DNA of 64,000 nt from Flammeovirga sp. EKP202. Its GTDB lineage: Bacteria; Bacteroidota; Bacteroidia; Cytophagales; Flammeovirgaceae. The stretch spans positions 18,146-82,145 of the forward strand of contig NZ_JACVVP010000034.1 in the NCBI RefSeq assembly GCF_014534745.1, given 5' to 3'. The notes beneath the pieces were generated by a model. The model was not told the DNA's origin. It saw only the letters and a list, made by a program, of their open reading frames with translations, and ran no database searches. Both the position numbers and the translations under genes were made by a program. This document shows, in pieces, positions 54,341 to 63,925 of the stretch (positions are counted from its first letter, which is position 1; the number at the start of each line of letters is the position of its first letter).

Positions 54341-55290
54341 TAGTGAGTTTTTAAAATATCTAAGATGCGATTGAGGTCTTCTATGGATTGATAAGGTATT
54401 TTAATTTCTCCCTTACCATCATCTGCATTCTTTATTTTAATTTGAGTACCAAAATGTGTAGACAGATCTCTTTGTAAACGGCTGAATTCAAAATCAAGAG
54501 GTTCTTTCTTTGATTTCGCCTTAGCACTTAGAGGATCTTTCCCTTGGATGATATCTCTTACTAGGTTTTCAGTTTTTCGAACAGAAAGTTCACTTTTAAC
54601 AACAGTATCATACAACGCTAATTGTACTTCAATGCTGTTTACATTAACCAAAGCTCTAGCATGACCCATTGAAATAACACCTTTTCTTAATCCGCTTTGG
54701 ATCTCAGGTGGTAATTTTAATAATCTAAGGTAATTGGCAACCGTAGACCTTTTTTTTCCAACTCTATCACCTAGTTCTTCTTGCTTCAATTCACATTCGG
54801 CAATCAAACGTTGATAAGAGATTGCAACTTCAATAGGGTTTAAGTCTTCCCTTTGAATGTTCTCAATCAATGCCATCTCTAGCATTTGAGTATCATTGGC
54901 TCCTTTTATATAAGCAGGGATTTTTTCTAATCCTGCCATTTTTGAAGCTCTCCAACGACGCTCTCCAGAAATGATTTGATATTGTTGGTCTGTAAGTTTT
55001 CTTACAGTAATTGGTTGAATAATGCCTTGTACTCGAATTGAATCCGCTAATTCTTTTAATGCTTCGTCTTGAAATTCTAAACGTGGCTGAAAAGGATTTC
55101 TTTCAACATAGTCAATAGAAATCTCATCAAGTTTTTCCACTACAGTAATATTTGTAGGTTGACTTTCAACCTCTTTTTGTGCAGTAGGTGTACTTGTTTC
55201 TGTTTTATTACTTTCACCAAGTATGGCACCAAGTCCTTTACCAAGTGCTTTTCTTTTTTTTAAGGTCTTTTTTTCAGAGTTGTCCGGCAT
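54340..55290 (-). CDS. parB: Chromosome partitioning protein ParB
   Basis: ParB binds parS sites near the origin and loads SMC. The 316-residue protein has an acidic linker start (KALGKGLGAIL), the ParB/Srx-fold CTPase domain with ISGERRWRASKMAG, a helix-turn-helix (LGDRVGKKRSTVANYLRLL) and a C-terminal dimerisation part. It is cotranscribed with parA. No parS-like 16-bp palindrome was noticed in this window. Confidence 0.95.
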   Translation of the reverse strand: MPDNSEKKTLKKRKALGKGLGAILGESNKTETSTPTAQKEVESQPTNITVVEKLDEISIDYVERNPFQPRLEFQDEALKELADSIRVQGIIQPITVRKLTDQQYQIISGERRWRASKMAGLEKIPAYIKGANDTQMLEMALIENIQREDLNPIEVAISYQRLIAECELKQEELGDRVGKKRSTVANYLRLLKLPPEIQSGLRKGVISMGHARALVNVNSIEVQLALYDTVVKSELSVRKTENLVRDIIQGKDPLSAKAKSKKEPLDFEFSRLQRDLSTHFGTQIKIKNADDGKGEIKIPYQSIEDLNRILDILKTH

Positions 55291-55345
55291 ATTCTATTTT
55301 CGCCAATATCAAAGGTTATAAAAATTTATTGTACCTAATTTTAGG

Positions 55346-56125
55346 TTAGGCTTTAACGGGTATATTATTTTTTGTGAGTATTTCTTGCGCCAAGTTCAAG
55401 TAACAAACAGCTCCTTTGCTAACGGCATCATGAGCAATAACAGGAACGCCAAAACTTGGAGCTTCACTTAATTTAATATTTCTTGGAATAATAACATCAA
55501 ATACCAGGTCGTTTAAGTGTTTTTTCACTTCTTCAACTACTTGGTTCGATAAACGTAAACGTGTATCGTACATCGTCATCAAAATACCTTCAATTAAAAG
55601 ATTTGGATTTAATCTTGATTGAATCAATTTGACAGTATTTAATAATTTATCCAAACCTTCAAGAGCATAAAACTCACATTGTACAGGCACAATTACAGAG
55701 TCAGCAGCAGTAAGTGCATTGACTGTAATTAAACCTAATGAAGGTGAACAATCAATAATGATGAAATCATAAGAGTCTTTGATCTTCTCTAATGCTTTCA
55801 GCATTCTTGTTTCTCTATCTTCAATATCGATCATTTCGATTTCAGCACCTACCAAATCAATATGAGAGGGGATGATATCTAAATAATCATATTCTGAATT
55901 TATAATAATATCACTAACATTGATGTCTTCCACCATGCAGTTATAGATACTTTTTCTCTCTTCTTTGGGGTCAAGATTCAGTCCTGAAGTTGAGTTTGCT
56001 TGTGGATCGGCATCTACCAAAAGAGTATTATATTCCATTGCTGCAAAACTTGCGGCAAGGTTGACTGCAGTTGTTGTTTTACCAACACCACCTTTTTGAT
56101 TGGCTACAGCGATTATTTTTCCCAT
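55346..56125 (-). CDS. parA: Chromosome partitioning ATPase ParA
   Basis: ParA is a Walker-type ATPase that moves ParB-parS complexes over the nucleoid. The 259-residue protein carries the deviant Walker A AVANQKGGVGKTTT, LLVDADPQANST, FIIIDCSPSLGL and the DNA-binding basic region. At 259 residues it is of the chromosomal Soj type. It is the first gene of the unit that continues through parB, the DUF5683 gene, dapB and lepB. Confidence 0.96.
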   Translation of the reverse strand: MGKIIAVANQKGGVGKTTTAVNLAASFAAMEYNTLLVDADPQANSTSGLNLDPKEERKSIYNCMVEDINVSDIIINSEYDYLDIIPSHIDLVGAEIEMIDIEDRETRMLKALEKIKDSYDFIIIDCSPSLGLITVNALTAADSVIVPVQCEFYALEGLDKLLNTVKLIQSRLNPNLLIEGILMTMYDTRLRLSNQVVEEVKKHLNDLVFDVIIPRNIKLSEAPSFGVPVIAHDAVSKGAVCYLNLAQEILTKNNIPVKA

Positions 56126-56203
56126 GAATATCTCTTTCTAAATTTTGTTTGTCTACAAATATAGTTTTAATTCATACACATTTAAAAAAAGTCACTATTT
56201 TAT

Positions 56204-56845
56204 TCAAAGTGTATGAAATTCATAACCTTTATTTGAAAAATATTGTAAATATCGGGGCAAAACGTACTTTAAATTCTTTTCTGCTTTTATACTATCATGG
56301 AAAACGATGATAGACCCATTTTCTGTATTTTTAATAGCCGCTTTTAAACAACTTTCTTTTTTATAATTCTTATTGTAGTCTCTCGTCAAGACATGCCACA
56401 TGATAATTTCATAATCGACTAAAAGTTGATGCATCATTTTTTTTCCTACTTGACCATGAGGAGGCCTAAAGAGCGGTTTTTCTGATTCAACACTGTATAG
56501 TGGATTACTTTTCATGATTGTATCACATTCCTTTACATTTTGTAAGTAAGTAGATAAACTTTTTTTCCAATACTGTAAATGATTGAAGGTGTGATTGCCT
56601 ACTTTATGTCCCTGTTCTAGTACTTGCTGATATACTTCGGGGTGTTTACGGATATTATCCCCAACGCAGAAGAATGTTGCTTTTGCATTATATTTTTTGA
56701 GCTCATCTAACACCCAAGGGGTGATTTCTGGTATAGGACCATCATCAAATGTTAGATATAATATAGGAGAGGTAGTAGCCTCCTTTTTCCAGACTAGACT
56801 TGGGAAAATTTTATTTCTAAAAATACTACCTACTTTTTGAATCAT
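56204..56845 (-). CDS. NodB-type polysaccharide deacetylase
   Basis: The 213-residue protein has the carbohydrate esterase 4 motifs: TFDDGP (metal and base Asp), HTFNH (two metal His), RPPHG (Arg, Pro and catalytic groove) and a late FHDSI with His. The enzyme removes N-acetyl groups from glycans such as peptidoglycan or exopolysaccharide. There is no clear signal peptide, but a hydrophobic stretch (ATTSPILYLTF) near the start may be membrane-proximal. It is upstream of parA on the same strand with a 78-nt gap. Confidence 0.88.
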   Translation of the reverse strand: MIQKVGSIFRNKIFPSLVWKKEATTSPILYLTFDDGPIPEITPWVLDELKKYNAKATFFCVGDNIRKHPEVYQQVLEQGHKVGNHTFNHLQYWKKSLSTYLQNVKECDTIMKSNPLYSVESEKPLFRPPHGQVGKKMMHQLLVDYEIIMWHVLTRDYNKNYKKESCLKAAIKNTENGSIIVFHDSIKAEKNLKYVLPRYLQYFSNKGYEFHTL

Positions 56846-57019
56846 ATGACAACACTTTTAGTGCATTTTTTACAAATATAATAGATATGAAAAATGATTA
56901 GGAATAATATTTATAACATAGCTTTAATTTATTAAAATCAATGTTTCAACTATGAAATTAAAGAAAAAAACAGTTTAGACTTCGTAATTATTTATAAAAA
57001 CTAATCCTTCATTCGTATA

Positions 57020-57027
57020 TATATTTG
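57020..57027 (+). promoter_or_regulatory. -7 box (TAnnTTTG) of the ilv operon
   Basis: TATATTTG matches the Bacteroidota consensus exactly. It would start transcription near 57033, about 43 nt before the leader peptide ATG. No clear -33 TTG is seen at the usual distance. Confidence 0.5.
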
Positions 57028-57075
57028 CAAAATAAAAGGTAAGGTCTTTATATTTGATGTAAACAATGATCGAAA

Positions 57076-57147
57076 ATGTTGAAGAAAACGCAAAATATCG
57101 TCCTTATTATTATTAATACTATTGTCGTCCTTCTCAAAGGAAGATAA
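57076..57147 (+). CDS. ilv leader peptide (23 aa), branched-chain rich
   Basis: An ATG frame of 23 codons encodes MLKKTQ, then a run NIVLIIINTIVVLL, then KGR and TAA. Within 13 consecutive codons (57097-57135) there are five Ile, three Val and three Leu. This composition is far from random and matches leader peptides of ilv operons, which make the ribosome sense charged tRNA levels. The TAA (57145-57147) lies inside the antiterminator element 57143-57151. The neighbouring ATG at 57066 in another frame gives no such run. Confidence 0.85.
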   Translation: MLKKTQNIVLIIINTIVVLLKGR

Positions 57148-57195
57148 TGGCAGGATCTTATATTGCATAAATCATAATAAAGAACGGCCATTGTC
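57143..57195 (+). promoter_or_regulatory. ilv antiterminator pairing
   Basis: GATAATGGC (57143-57151) can pair with GCCATTGTC (57187-57195) over nine positions, one being G-U. This competes with the terminator stem, which uses the same right-hand segment. A ribosome stalled on the Ile/Val/Leu codons leaves 57143-57151 free; a ribosome at the stop codon covers it. Confidence 0.7.
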
Positions 57196-57226
57196 AAGAC
57201 TAATAAATTCTGACAGTGGTTTTTTT
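57188..57226 (+). terminator. ilv attenuator terminator
   Basis: CCATTGTCA (57188-57196) pairs with TGACAGTGG (57211-57219), 9 bp with one G-U pair, followed by seven T. It lies 61 nt before the ilvE start. Confidence 0.88.
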
Positions 57227-57287
57227 ATTGCTCAAACATTTTAGTCATTTAATTAAAGTAGTTAGGTAACCAATAAAGTCTTCTGCC

Positions 57288-58184
57288 ATGTTGAAATATT
57301 ATGACAAAGATACGGTGATTTTCCATAATGGAGAATTCGTGAAAGCTGAAGAGGCAAAGGCTGATTTATTTTCTCAGTCATTGCACTATGGTAATGGTGT
57401 TTTTGATGCTGTAAGGGCTTATGATACAGCATTAGGACCGCATATTTTTAAAGCAAAAGAACACTACACACGTTTCTTAGAGGCCGCAAAAACAATGCAC
57501 CTCGACCTGCCTTATAGTGTAGATGAACTGGTTGGGATTACTTATCAACTACTTGAAGAAAACGGTTTTACTGATGCATATGTTAGGCCATTAGTATATG
57601 CAAGTGCCAATATGGATTTAACACCTACCAAAACGCATAACTTATTCATTGCAGCTTGGAGATGGGATAAATTCTTAGGAAAAGACTTATTAGATATTAC
57701 AATATCAAAATATACACGTCCTAGTCCTTATTCATTTAATGTAGAAGCTAAAATTTCTGGACACTATATTAACAGTATAGTATCTATTGCAGAAGCAAAA
57801 GACAGAGGTTTTGACGATGCTTTATTATTAGATGTAGAAGGATATGTAGCAGAAGGAACAGGAGCCAACTTCTTCTTTGAAAAAGGAGGCAAACTTTATA
57901 CTTCTCAAAAAGGACACATCTATCCAGGAATTACAAGAAATGTGGTTTTCGGAATTGCTAAAAGCTTAGGCGTTGAAGTAGTAGAAGGACAATTCAAACC
58001 GGAAGATTTAAAAGATATCGACGGAGCGTTCTTTACTGGTACTGCAGCCCAGATTACGGGTATTAGCAGTATTGATCGTCAGCCAATGAAAAAGAACTGG
58101 GAAGATACAATTGGTTGTGAAGTGTTTGAGAAATACAGACAGTTCGTAACACAAAGTGAGTACGATAACTACTCCATCATTTAA
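57288..58184 (+). CDS. ilvE: Branched-chain amino acid aminotransferase
   Basis: IlvE transfers amino groups between glutamate and the 2-oxo acids of valine, leucine and isoleucine. The 298-residue class IV PLP enzyme has SLHYGNGVFDAVRAY, the PLP Lys in EAKISGHYINSI, EAKDRGFDDALLLD, AEGTGANFFF and FTGTAAQITGI. It is the first gene of ilvEDBN and follows the attenuator. It is 37 nt from ilvD. Confidence 0.96.
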   Translation: MLKYYDKDTVIFHNGEFVKAEEAKADLFSQSLHYGNGVFDAVRAYDTALGPHIFKAKEHYTRFLEAAKTMHLDLPYSVDELVGITYQLLEENGFTDAYVRPLVYASANMDLTPTKTHNLFIAAWRWDKFLGKDLLDITISKYTRPSPYSFNVEAKISGHYINSIVSIAEAKDRGFDDALLLDVEGYVAEGTGANFFFEKGGKLYTSQKGHIYPGITRNVVFGIAKSLGVEVVEGQFKPEDLKDIDGAFFTGTAAQITGISSIDRQPMKKNWEDTIGCEVFEKYRQFVTQSEYDNYSII

Positions 58185-58221
58185 TGTACTAATCAGACAA
58201 ACTAATAGATATTAAAAGATT

Positions 58222-59904
58222 ATGGCAGAGATGTTAAACAAGCATAGCCGCACAATTACTCAAGACGATACACAGCCTGCAGCTCAGGCCATGTTATATG
58301 GTATCGGTTTAACTGAGGAGGATATGAACAAGCCTCAAATCGGTATTGCTAGTACTGGATATGAGGGCAACACATGTAACATGCACTTGAACGGATTGGC
58401 TGCTGAAGTCAAAGTCGGTGTTCAAAAGTCAGACATGGTGGGCTTGATTTTCAATACGATTGGAGTAAGTGACGGTATTACGAACGGTACTATCGGTATG
58501 CGTTACTCTCTTCCTTCAAGAGATATCATTGCTGATTCAGTAGAGACTGTAACAAACGGACAATTCTACGATGGTTTAATTACTGTAGTAGGTTGTGATA
58601 AAAATATGCCAGGTGCCATGATGGCAATGTGTCGTGTCAACCGTCCAACAATCATGTTGTATGGTGGTACTATTGCATCAGGATGCTGGAAAAAGAAAAA
58701 ATTGAACATTGTATCTGCTTTTGAAGCATTAGGTGAAAAAATCGCCGGTACAATTTCAGATGAAGATTATAAAGGAGTAATCAAAAATGCTATTCCTGGC
58801 GCTGGTGCTTGTGGTGGTATGTATACTGCTAACACTATGGCTTCAGCGATTGAGGCAATGGGTATGAGTTTACCTTACTCTTCATCGAACCCTGCAGTAA
58901 GTCAAAACAAAAAAGACGAGTGTCAGAACTTAGGTCCTGCTATTCGTAACCTTTTGGAGTTAGACTTAAAACCATCAGATATCTTAACAAAAGCATCTTT
59001 TGAAAACGCATTGGCTGTAATTATGGCTTTAGGTGGATCAACAAACGCTACATTGCACATGTTGGCTATCGCGAAGGCAGCAGATGTTGAGTTGACATTA
59101 GATGATATTCAAAGAGTTTCTGATAAAGTACCATTCTTCGCAGACTTGAAACCTTCAGGTAAATACTTGATGGAAGATGTATTTGCAGTAGGTGGTATCC
59201 CTGCAGTAATGAAAACATTATTGAACTGGGGCTTATTAGACGGTTCTTGTATGACAGTTACTGGTAAGACAATTGCTGAAAACTTAGCAGATGTTGATCC
59301 ACTAGGTAGCGATCAAGACTTAATGAGACCAAAAGACAATCCAATCAAATCAACTGGTCACTTACAAATCCTTTACGGTAACTTGGCAACAGAAGGTTCT
59401 GTAGCGAAGATCACTGGTAAAGAAGGTGAGAAATTCGTAGGTCCTGCAAAAGTATTCAACGATGAGTTTGCTGTGATTGAAGGTATTTCTAACGGTGAAG
59501 TGAGTAAAGGTGAAGTAGTTGTGATCCGTTACGAAGGTCCAAAAGGTGGTCCTGGTATGCCGGAGATGTTAAAGCCAACTTCAGCAATTATGGGTGCAGG
59601 TCTTGGCAAAGACGTAGCCTTGATTACTGACGGACGTTTCTCAGGTGGTACTCACGGTTTCGTAGTAGGACACATCACACCTGAAGCAGCGGTTGGTGGT
59701 AACTTAGCATTAGTAGAAGATGGAGATATCATCACAATTGATGCCGTTACTAACAAAATCGAAGTAGCAGTTTCTGACGAGGAATTGGCAGAAAGAAGAA
59801 AGGCATGGGTTGCACCAGAGCCTAAGTTTAAGAAAGGAATCTTATATAAATATATAAAAACAGTTTCTTCAGCATCTGAGGGATGTGTTACTGATGAATT
59901 TTAA
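58222..59904 (+). CDS. ilvD: Dihydroxy-acid dehydratase
   Basis: IlvD dehydrates dihydroxy acids to the 2-oxo acids of the branched-chain pathway, with an Fe-S cluster and Mg2+. The 560-residue protein shows the three cluster Cys in [17 protein letters not shown] and [12 protein letters not shown], plus [13 protein letters not shown] near the end. It lies in the ilv operon between ilvE and ilvB. Confidence 0.98.
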   Translation: MAEMLNKHSRTITQDDTQPAAQAMLYGIGLTEEDMNKPQIGIASTGYEGNTCNMHLNGLAAEVKVGVQKSDMVGLIFNTIGVSDGITNGTIGMRYSLPSRDIIADSVETVTNGQFYDGLITVVGCDKNMPGAMMAMCRVNRPTIMLYGGTIASGCWKKKKLNIVSAFEALGEKIAGTISDEDYKGVIKNAIPGAGACGGMYTANTMASAIEAMGMSLPYSSSNPAVSQNKKDECQNLGPAIRNLLELDLKPSDILTKASFENALAVIMALGGSTNATLHMLAIAKAADVELTLDDIQRVSDKVPFFADLKPSGKYLMEDVFAVGGIPAVMKTLLNWGLLDGSCMTVTGKTIAENLADVDPLGSDQDLMRPKDNPIKSTGHLQILYGNLATEGSVAKITGKEGEKFVGPAKVFNDEFAVIEGISNGEVSKGEVVVIRYEGPKGGPGMPEMLKPTSAIMGAGLGKDVALITDGRFSGGTHGFVVGHITPEAAVGGNLALVEDGDIITIDAVTNKIEVAVSDEELAERRKAWVAPEPKFKKGILYKYIKTVSSASEGCVTDEF

Positions 59905-59937
59905 TCAGTAATAAGAGAAGTACAAAATTGTTTCAAT

Positions 59938-61680
59938 ATGAGTACAGCGACAAAAGAAATGGCCAAAGAAGCAAAGACAGTAGGTCAAAAACCACAAAGA
60001 GTAACGGGAGCAGAGGCAGTGTTAATGGCACTTGTTGAGGAAGGAGTTGATACACTCTTTGGTTACCCAGGTGGAGCGATTATGCCAGTGTATGATAAGC
60101 TCTATCATTATGAGGACAAGTTAAACCACATTCTTGTACGTCACGAGCAGGGTGCTGCTCATGCTGCACAAGGATATTCTCGAGTCAATCATAAAGTGGG
60201 TGTCTGTGTTGCAACTTCTGGTCCAGGAGCGACAAACTTGATTACAGGTCTTGCAGATGCAATGATTGATTCTACTCCTATGGTAGCTATCACAGGTCAA
60301 GTAGCTTCTCATTTGTTAGGAACTGATGCATTCCAAGAGACAGATGTTGTAGGTATTTCTACTCCAGTAACGAAGTGGAATTACCAAGTAACAAAAGCAT
60401 CTGAAATTCCTGAAGCGATTGCAAAGGCTTTCTACATTGCAAAAAGTGGTCGTCCAGGTCCTGTATTGATTGATATTACAAAGGATGCTCAATTTGAAGA
60501 GGTTGACTTTGAATATAAACCTTGTACAAAAGTACGTAGTTATAAGCCAGTACCAGTTGCTTCTGAAGAATCAATTGAAGCTGCAGCTGATTTAATCAAC
60601 AAGGCGAAAAAACCATATATCTTGGTAGGTCATGGTGTAATGCTTTCTAAAGCTGAAAATGAGTTACTCGCTTTCGCTGAAAAAGCAGGAATTCCAATGG
60701 CATCAACGCTATTAGGTTTGTCAGCTGTTCCTCATGATCACCCACTATATGTTGGTTATTTAGGAATGCACGGTAATTACGGACCGAATATCAAAACAAA
60801 CGAGTGTGATCTTTTGATCGCTGTAGGTATGCGTTTTGACGATCGTGTTACAGGTGATTTGTCAAGATATGCAAAACAAGCAAAAGTAATTCACATTGAA
60901 ATTGATCCATCAGAGATCGATAAAAATGTAAAAGCAGACGTAGCTGTCATTTCAGATGCTAAAGCTGCTTTAGAAAGAATTACTCCTAAGTTGAAAGAAG
61001 CGAAACATGAAGAATGGTTAGCTGAATTCCACGCTTGTGATGAAATCGAACAGAAAGAAGTAAAAGATTATGCATTAGGTTCTTCTACTGAAAAAGTGAA
61101 GATGTCTGAGGTAATCAAAATGCTTTCTGATAAAACAAAAGGTGAGGCGGTAGTTGTTACTGATGTAGGACAACATCAAATGGAAGCCTCTCGCTATTAT
61201 GAATTCAAGCGTACAGATAGTATTGTAAGTTCTGGTGGTTTGGGAACTATGGGATTCGCTCTACCTGCGGCATTAGGAGCGGCAATGGGAGCACCTGACA
61301 GAACAGTCGTTTCTATTTCTGGAGATGGCGGTTACCAAATGACAGTACAAGAATTAGGGACAATATTCCAATATAAAATCCCTGTAAAGATTCTAGTACT
61401 TAATAATAGTTTCCTTGGAATGGTACGTCAATGGCAAGAATTATTCTTCGATAGTCGTTACTCATTCACTGAAATGGTAAATCCAGATTTTGTGAAGTTA
61501 GCGGAGTCGTATTACATCAAAGCTGACAAAGCAGAGACAAGAGAATCTTTAAGTGATAAAATGGACGAATGGTTAAATGCTGAAGGACCATGTTTCTTGG
61601 AAGTAGTTGTGGAAAAAGAATCAAACGTTTTCCCAATGATCCAAACAGGTGCCGCAGTTTCAGATGTTCGTTTGAAGTAA
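59938..61680 (+). CDS. ilvB: Acetolactate synthase, large subunit
   Basis: The catalytic subunit condenses pyruvate with pyruvate or 2-oxobutyrate, the first shared step of the pathway. The 580-residue ThDP enzyme has [12 protein letters not shown], the catalytic Glu in [28 protein letters not shown], and the cofactor motif [14 protein letters not shown] ending in [13 protein letters not shown] charged N-terminal extension ([13 protein letters not shown]) is not unusual. It is 33 nt from ilvD and 12 nt from ilvN. Confidence 0.98.
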   Translation: MSTATKEMAKEAKTVGQKPQRVTGAEAVLMALVEEGVDTLFGYPGGAIMPVYDKLYHYEDKLNHILVRHEQGAAHAAQGYSRVNHKVGVCVATSGPGATNLITGLADAMIDSTPMVAITGQVASHLLGTDAFQETDVVGISTPVTKWNYQVTKASEIPEAIAKAFYIAKSGRPGPVLIDITKDAQFEEVDFEYKPCTKVRSYKPVPVASEESIEAAADLINKAKKPYILVGHGVMLSKAENELLAFAEKAGIPMASTLLGLSAVPHDHPLYVGYLGMHGNYGPNIKTNECDLLIAVGMRFDDRVTGDLSRYAKQAKVIHIEIDPSEIDKNVKADVAVISDAKAALERITPKLKEAKHEEWLAEFHACDEIEQKEVKDYALGSSTEKVKMSEVIKMLSDKTKGEAVVVTDVGQHQMEASRYYEFKRTDSIVSSGGLGTMGFALPAALGAAMGAPDRTVVSISGDGGYQMTVQELGTIFQYKIPVKILVLNNSFLGMVRQWQELFFDSRYSFTEMVNPDFVKLAESYYIKADKAETRESLSDKMDEWLNAEGPCFLEVVVEKESNVFPMIQTGAAVSDVRLK

Positions 61681-61692
61681 AAAAATAAGATT

Positions 61693-62235
61693 ATGGAAAA
61701 GCAAAGATTCACATTATCCATTTTTACAGAGAACGTAGTAGGTTTAACGAACCGTATCTCCATCATCTTCACAAGAAGAAAAATCAATATTGAAAGCTTA
61801 ACTACTTCGGCTTCGGAGATTGAGCACGTTCACCGTTTTACGATTGTATTCTATTCAGATTGTAAAGAATCAGCGGAAAAGGTAGCGAAGCAAATCGAAA
61901 AGCAAATTGATGTGGTGCGTTGTTTCCTTTATGAAGACAGCGAAACGATCTATCAAGAGGTAGCTTTATATAAAGTAGCAGTTGATAACCTTAAAGATTC
62001 AGATATGGTCGAGGAGATCGTAAGAAAGAATCATGCAAGAATATTAGCAGCAAAAGCAGACTTCCTAGTGATTGAGAAAACAGGTCACGAAGAAGAAACA
62101 CACGCTTTGTATGAAGAGCTAAAACCTTATGGTTTAATGCAATTTGGTCGTTCAGGACGTATTTCATTATCAAAAGAACGTCAGGAGATCAGTAGCTTAC
62201 TTGCAGAATATGATCAAGAGGATGTAATGGTGTAA
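61693..62235 (+). CDS. ilvN: Acetolactate synthase, small (regulatory) subunit
   Basis: The 180-residue regulatory subunit carries an N-terminal ACT domain (FTLSIFTENVVGLTNRISIIFTRRKINIESL split at the loop) and a C-terminal domain typical of IlvN/IlvH. It binds valine or leucine and sets feedback inhibition of IlvB. It follows ilvB with a 12-nt gap. Confidence 0.95.
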   Translation: MEKQRFTLSIFTENVVGLTNRISIIFTRRKINIESLTTSASEIEHVHRFTIVFYSDCKESAEKVAKQIEKQIDVVRCFLYEDSETIYQEVALYKVAVDNLKDSDMVEEIVRKNHARILAAKADFLVIEKTGHEEETHALYEELKPYGLMQFGRSGRISLSKERQEISSLLAEYDQEDVMV

Positions 62236-62279
62236 GGTTGGATAACCTTTCAAAAAAAGAACTGCAAATAATAGTAATT

Positions 62280-62381
62280 ATGACAGAGTTGAATTTTAGA
62301 GGAGTAGTTGAAAGCGTAGTAAAGCGTGAAAAATTTCCTTTGAAACAAACTCAAGAAGTTCTAAAATTCCTCTATCAGTAG
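62280..62381 (+). CDS. Small ORF between ilvN and ilvA (33 aa)
   Basis: An ATG frame of 33 codons encodes a charged peptide starting MTELNFRGVVESVVKREK and ending VLKFLYQ. It lies 44 nt after ilvN on the same strand and 9 nt before a terminator, so it is transcribed as the last part of the ilvEDBN unit if translated. It has no run of Ile, Val or Leu codons, so it does not resemble the attenuator peptide. I know no family; its place just before the terminator is the main support. Confidence 0.45.
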   Translation: MTELNFRGVVESVVKREKFPLKQTQEVLKFLYQ

Positions 62382-62390
62382 ATATATTTG

Positions 62391-62424
62391 AAGGGATAGT
62401 TTCGGCTATCCCTTTTTACTTTTT
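62391..62424 (+). terminator. Terminator after ilvEDBN and the small ORF
   Basis: A 9-bp perfect stem AAGGGATAG/CTATCCCTT (62391-62399 with 62406-62414) has a 6-nt loop and is followed by a T-rich tract. It separates the ilvEDBN unit from ilvA, or acts as an attenuator for read-through. Confidence 0.85.
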
Positions 62425-62505
62425 AAATGGATAATAAGTACTAAGCATTTTAAATACTTAAATCTATTTTATTAAAAACTTCCGCCCTTATCAAAGGGAA
62501 ATATC

Positions 62506-63774
62506 ATGGCAGAAACAGAAGAATTGGTAGGTTTACCGAGTGTGGAATCTATCGTAAAAGCACATAGAAAATTAAAGGATGTTGTTACTAGAACACCTTT
62601 AATGAGAAATATGAACTTGTCTGAAAGATATCAGGCTGATATTTGGTTGAAGAGAGAAGATCTTCAGGTTGTACGCTCTTACAAGTTGAGAGGTGCTTAC
62701 AACAAGATTTCATCTTTATCGATTGATGAGCAGAAGAAAGGTATTGTGTGTGCGAGTGCAGGCAATCATGCTCAAGGTGTAGCTTATTCTTGTAAAGTGC
62801 TAGGTATTCATGGTGTGATTTATATGCCAGCCCCAACACCCAACCAGAAAGTAAGTCAGGTAAGAATGTGGGGGAAAGATATGGTGGAAGTAGTATTGAT
62901 AGGTGATACTTTCGATGACGCGTATGCTGCGGCAATGCAACGTTGTGAGGAAGAAGGACGAGTATTTATCCATCCTTTTGATGATCCTAAAGTAATAGAA
63001 GGTCAAGGTACGGTAGGACTTGAGATCTTAGAAGACGCTAAGGACGATATAGATTACCTTGTAATGCCAATTGGTGGTGGTGGACTGTCTTCTGGTGTAG
63101 GAAGCTACTTCAAGCAAATCAGCCCTAGTACAAAGCTGATAGGAGTAGAACCTGAAGGTGCTCCGGCTATGAAGGTGTCTATAGACAAAGATGAAGTGGT
63201 AACATTACCTAAAATTGAGAAATTTGTGGATGGTGCTGCTGTAAAAAGAGTAGGAGATAACACTTTTAAAATCGCTAAGCAGTTTTTAGAAGATGTTGTT
63301 TTAGTTCCTGAAGGAAAAGTATGTTCGACTATTTTGCGTCTGTACAACGAAGATGCCATTGTAGTAGAGCCTGCAGGTGCTTTGTCGATTTCAGCTTTGG
63401 ATGCTATCAAAGATGAAATAAAAGGAAAGAGAGTTGTGTGTGTAGTAAGTGGATCTAATAATGATATCGGTCGTATGGAAGAGATCAAGGAACGTTCTCT
63501 TTTATATGAAGGATATAAACATTATTTCATGGTAAGATTTCCTCAAAGAGCAGGTGCTTTAAGAGAATTTTTGGCTGAAGTTTTAGGTCCAAATGACGAT
63601 ATTGTTCACTTTGAATACACGAAAAAAGTGAACAGAGAGAAGGCTCCAGCCATCGTTGGGATTGAAGTTAAGTACCCTTCAGACTTCGATAGTTTGACAG
63701 AACGCATGACCCAAGGAGGGTATAAATTTGAGCTTCTCAACGAAAATCAAGATATGTTCAACTTTTTGATATGA
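62506..63774 (+). CDS. ilvA: Threonine ammonia-lyase (biosynthetic)
   Basis: IlvA deaminates threonine to 2-oxobutyrate, the entry to isoleucine. The 422-residue PLP enzyme has Lys60 in VRSYKLRGAYNK, SAGNHAQGVAYS, GGGGLSSG for the cofactor phosphate, and a C-terminal ACT-like regulatory domain (HYFMVRFPQRAGALREFL) for feedback by isoleucine. It lies downstream of the ilvEDBN terminator; a shorter copy of the TAAGTACTAAGC motif lies in the gap (62435-62446). Confidence 0.95.
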   Translation: MAETEELVGLPSVESIVKAHRKLKDVVTRTPLMRNMNLSERYQADIWLKREDLQVVRSYKLRGAYNKISSLSIDEQKKGIVCASAGNHAQGVAYSCKVLGIHGVIYMPAPTPNQKVSQVRMWGKDMVEVVLIGDTFDDAYAAAMQRCEEEGRVFIHPFDDPKVIEGQGTVGLEILEDAKDDIDYLVMPIGGGGLSSGVGSYFKQISPSTKLIGVEPEGAPAMKVSIDKDEVVTLPKIEKFVDGAAVKRVGDNTFKIAKQFLEDVVLVPEGKVCSTILRLYNEDAIVVEPAGALSISALDAIKDEIKGKRVVCVVSGSNNDIGRMEEIKERSLLYEGYKHYFMVRFPQRAGALREFLAEVLGPNDDIVHFEYTKKVNREKAPAIVGIEVKYPSDFDSLTERMTQGGYKFELLNENQDMFNFLI

Positions 63775-63856
63775 TTTTGTGATTTATCTTGTTGTTGTAA
63801 ATCAGAGTATTATGGTTTTGTTAAGATAAAATTACAATTTTAATACCCAATATAGT

Positions 63857-63887
63857 TTGGATTATCCAAATCAAGGGTGCATATTTG
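63857..63887 (+). promoter_or_regulatory. Promoter of tRNA-Asp
   Basis: TTG (63857-63859), a 20-nt spacer and CATATTTG (63880-63887) match the Bacteroidota TTG-N19-23-TAnnTTTG layout with one mismatch. The tRNA starts 38 nt after the box. Confidence 0.65.
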
Positions 63888-63925
63888 CATCGCTTTTAAG
63901 AAAAACGCATCTTAAAAAGCGACCT

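Larger units (their letters stand above)
56846..57287. other. Leader and promoter region of the ilv operon
   Basis: This 442-bp gap lies between divergent genes. The left half is very A/T-rich and holds the upstream region of the deacetylase gene. The right half (57020-57227) contains the ilv promoter box, leader peptide, antiterminator element and terminator, each listed separately. Confidence 0.6.

Noticed and set aside
54300..56200. parS-like site near parAB
   Set aside because: I found no 16-bp palindrome resembling known parS; a full search of the window by program would be needed to be sure.
57066..57116. Alternative short ORF overlapping the ilv leader peptide in another frame (16 codons)
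   Set aside because: It has no branched-chain codon run and its stop is not placed at the antiterminator, unlike the frame starting at 57076.
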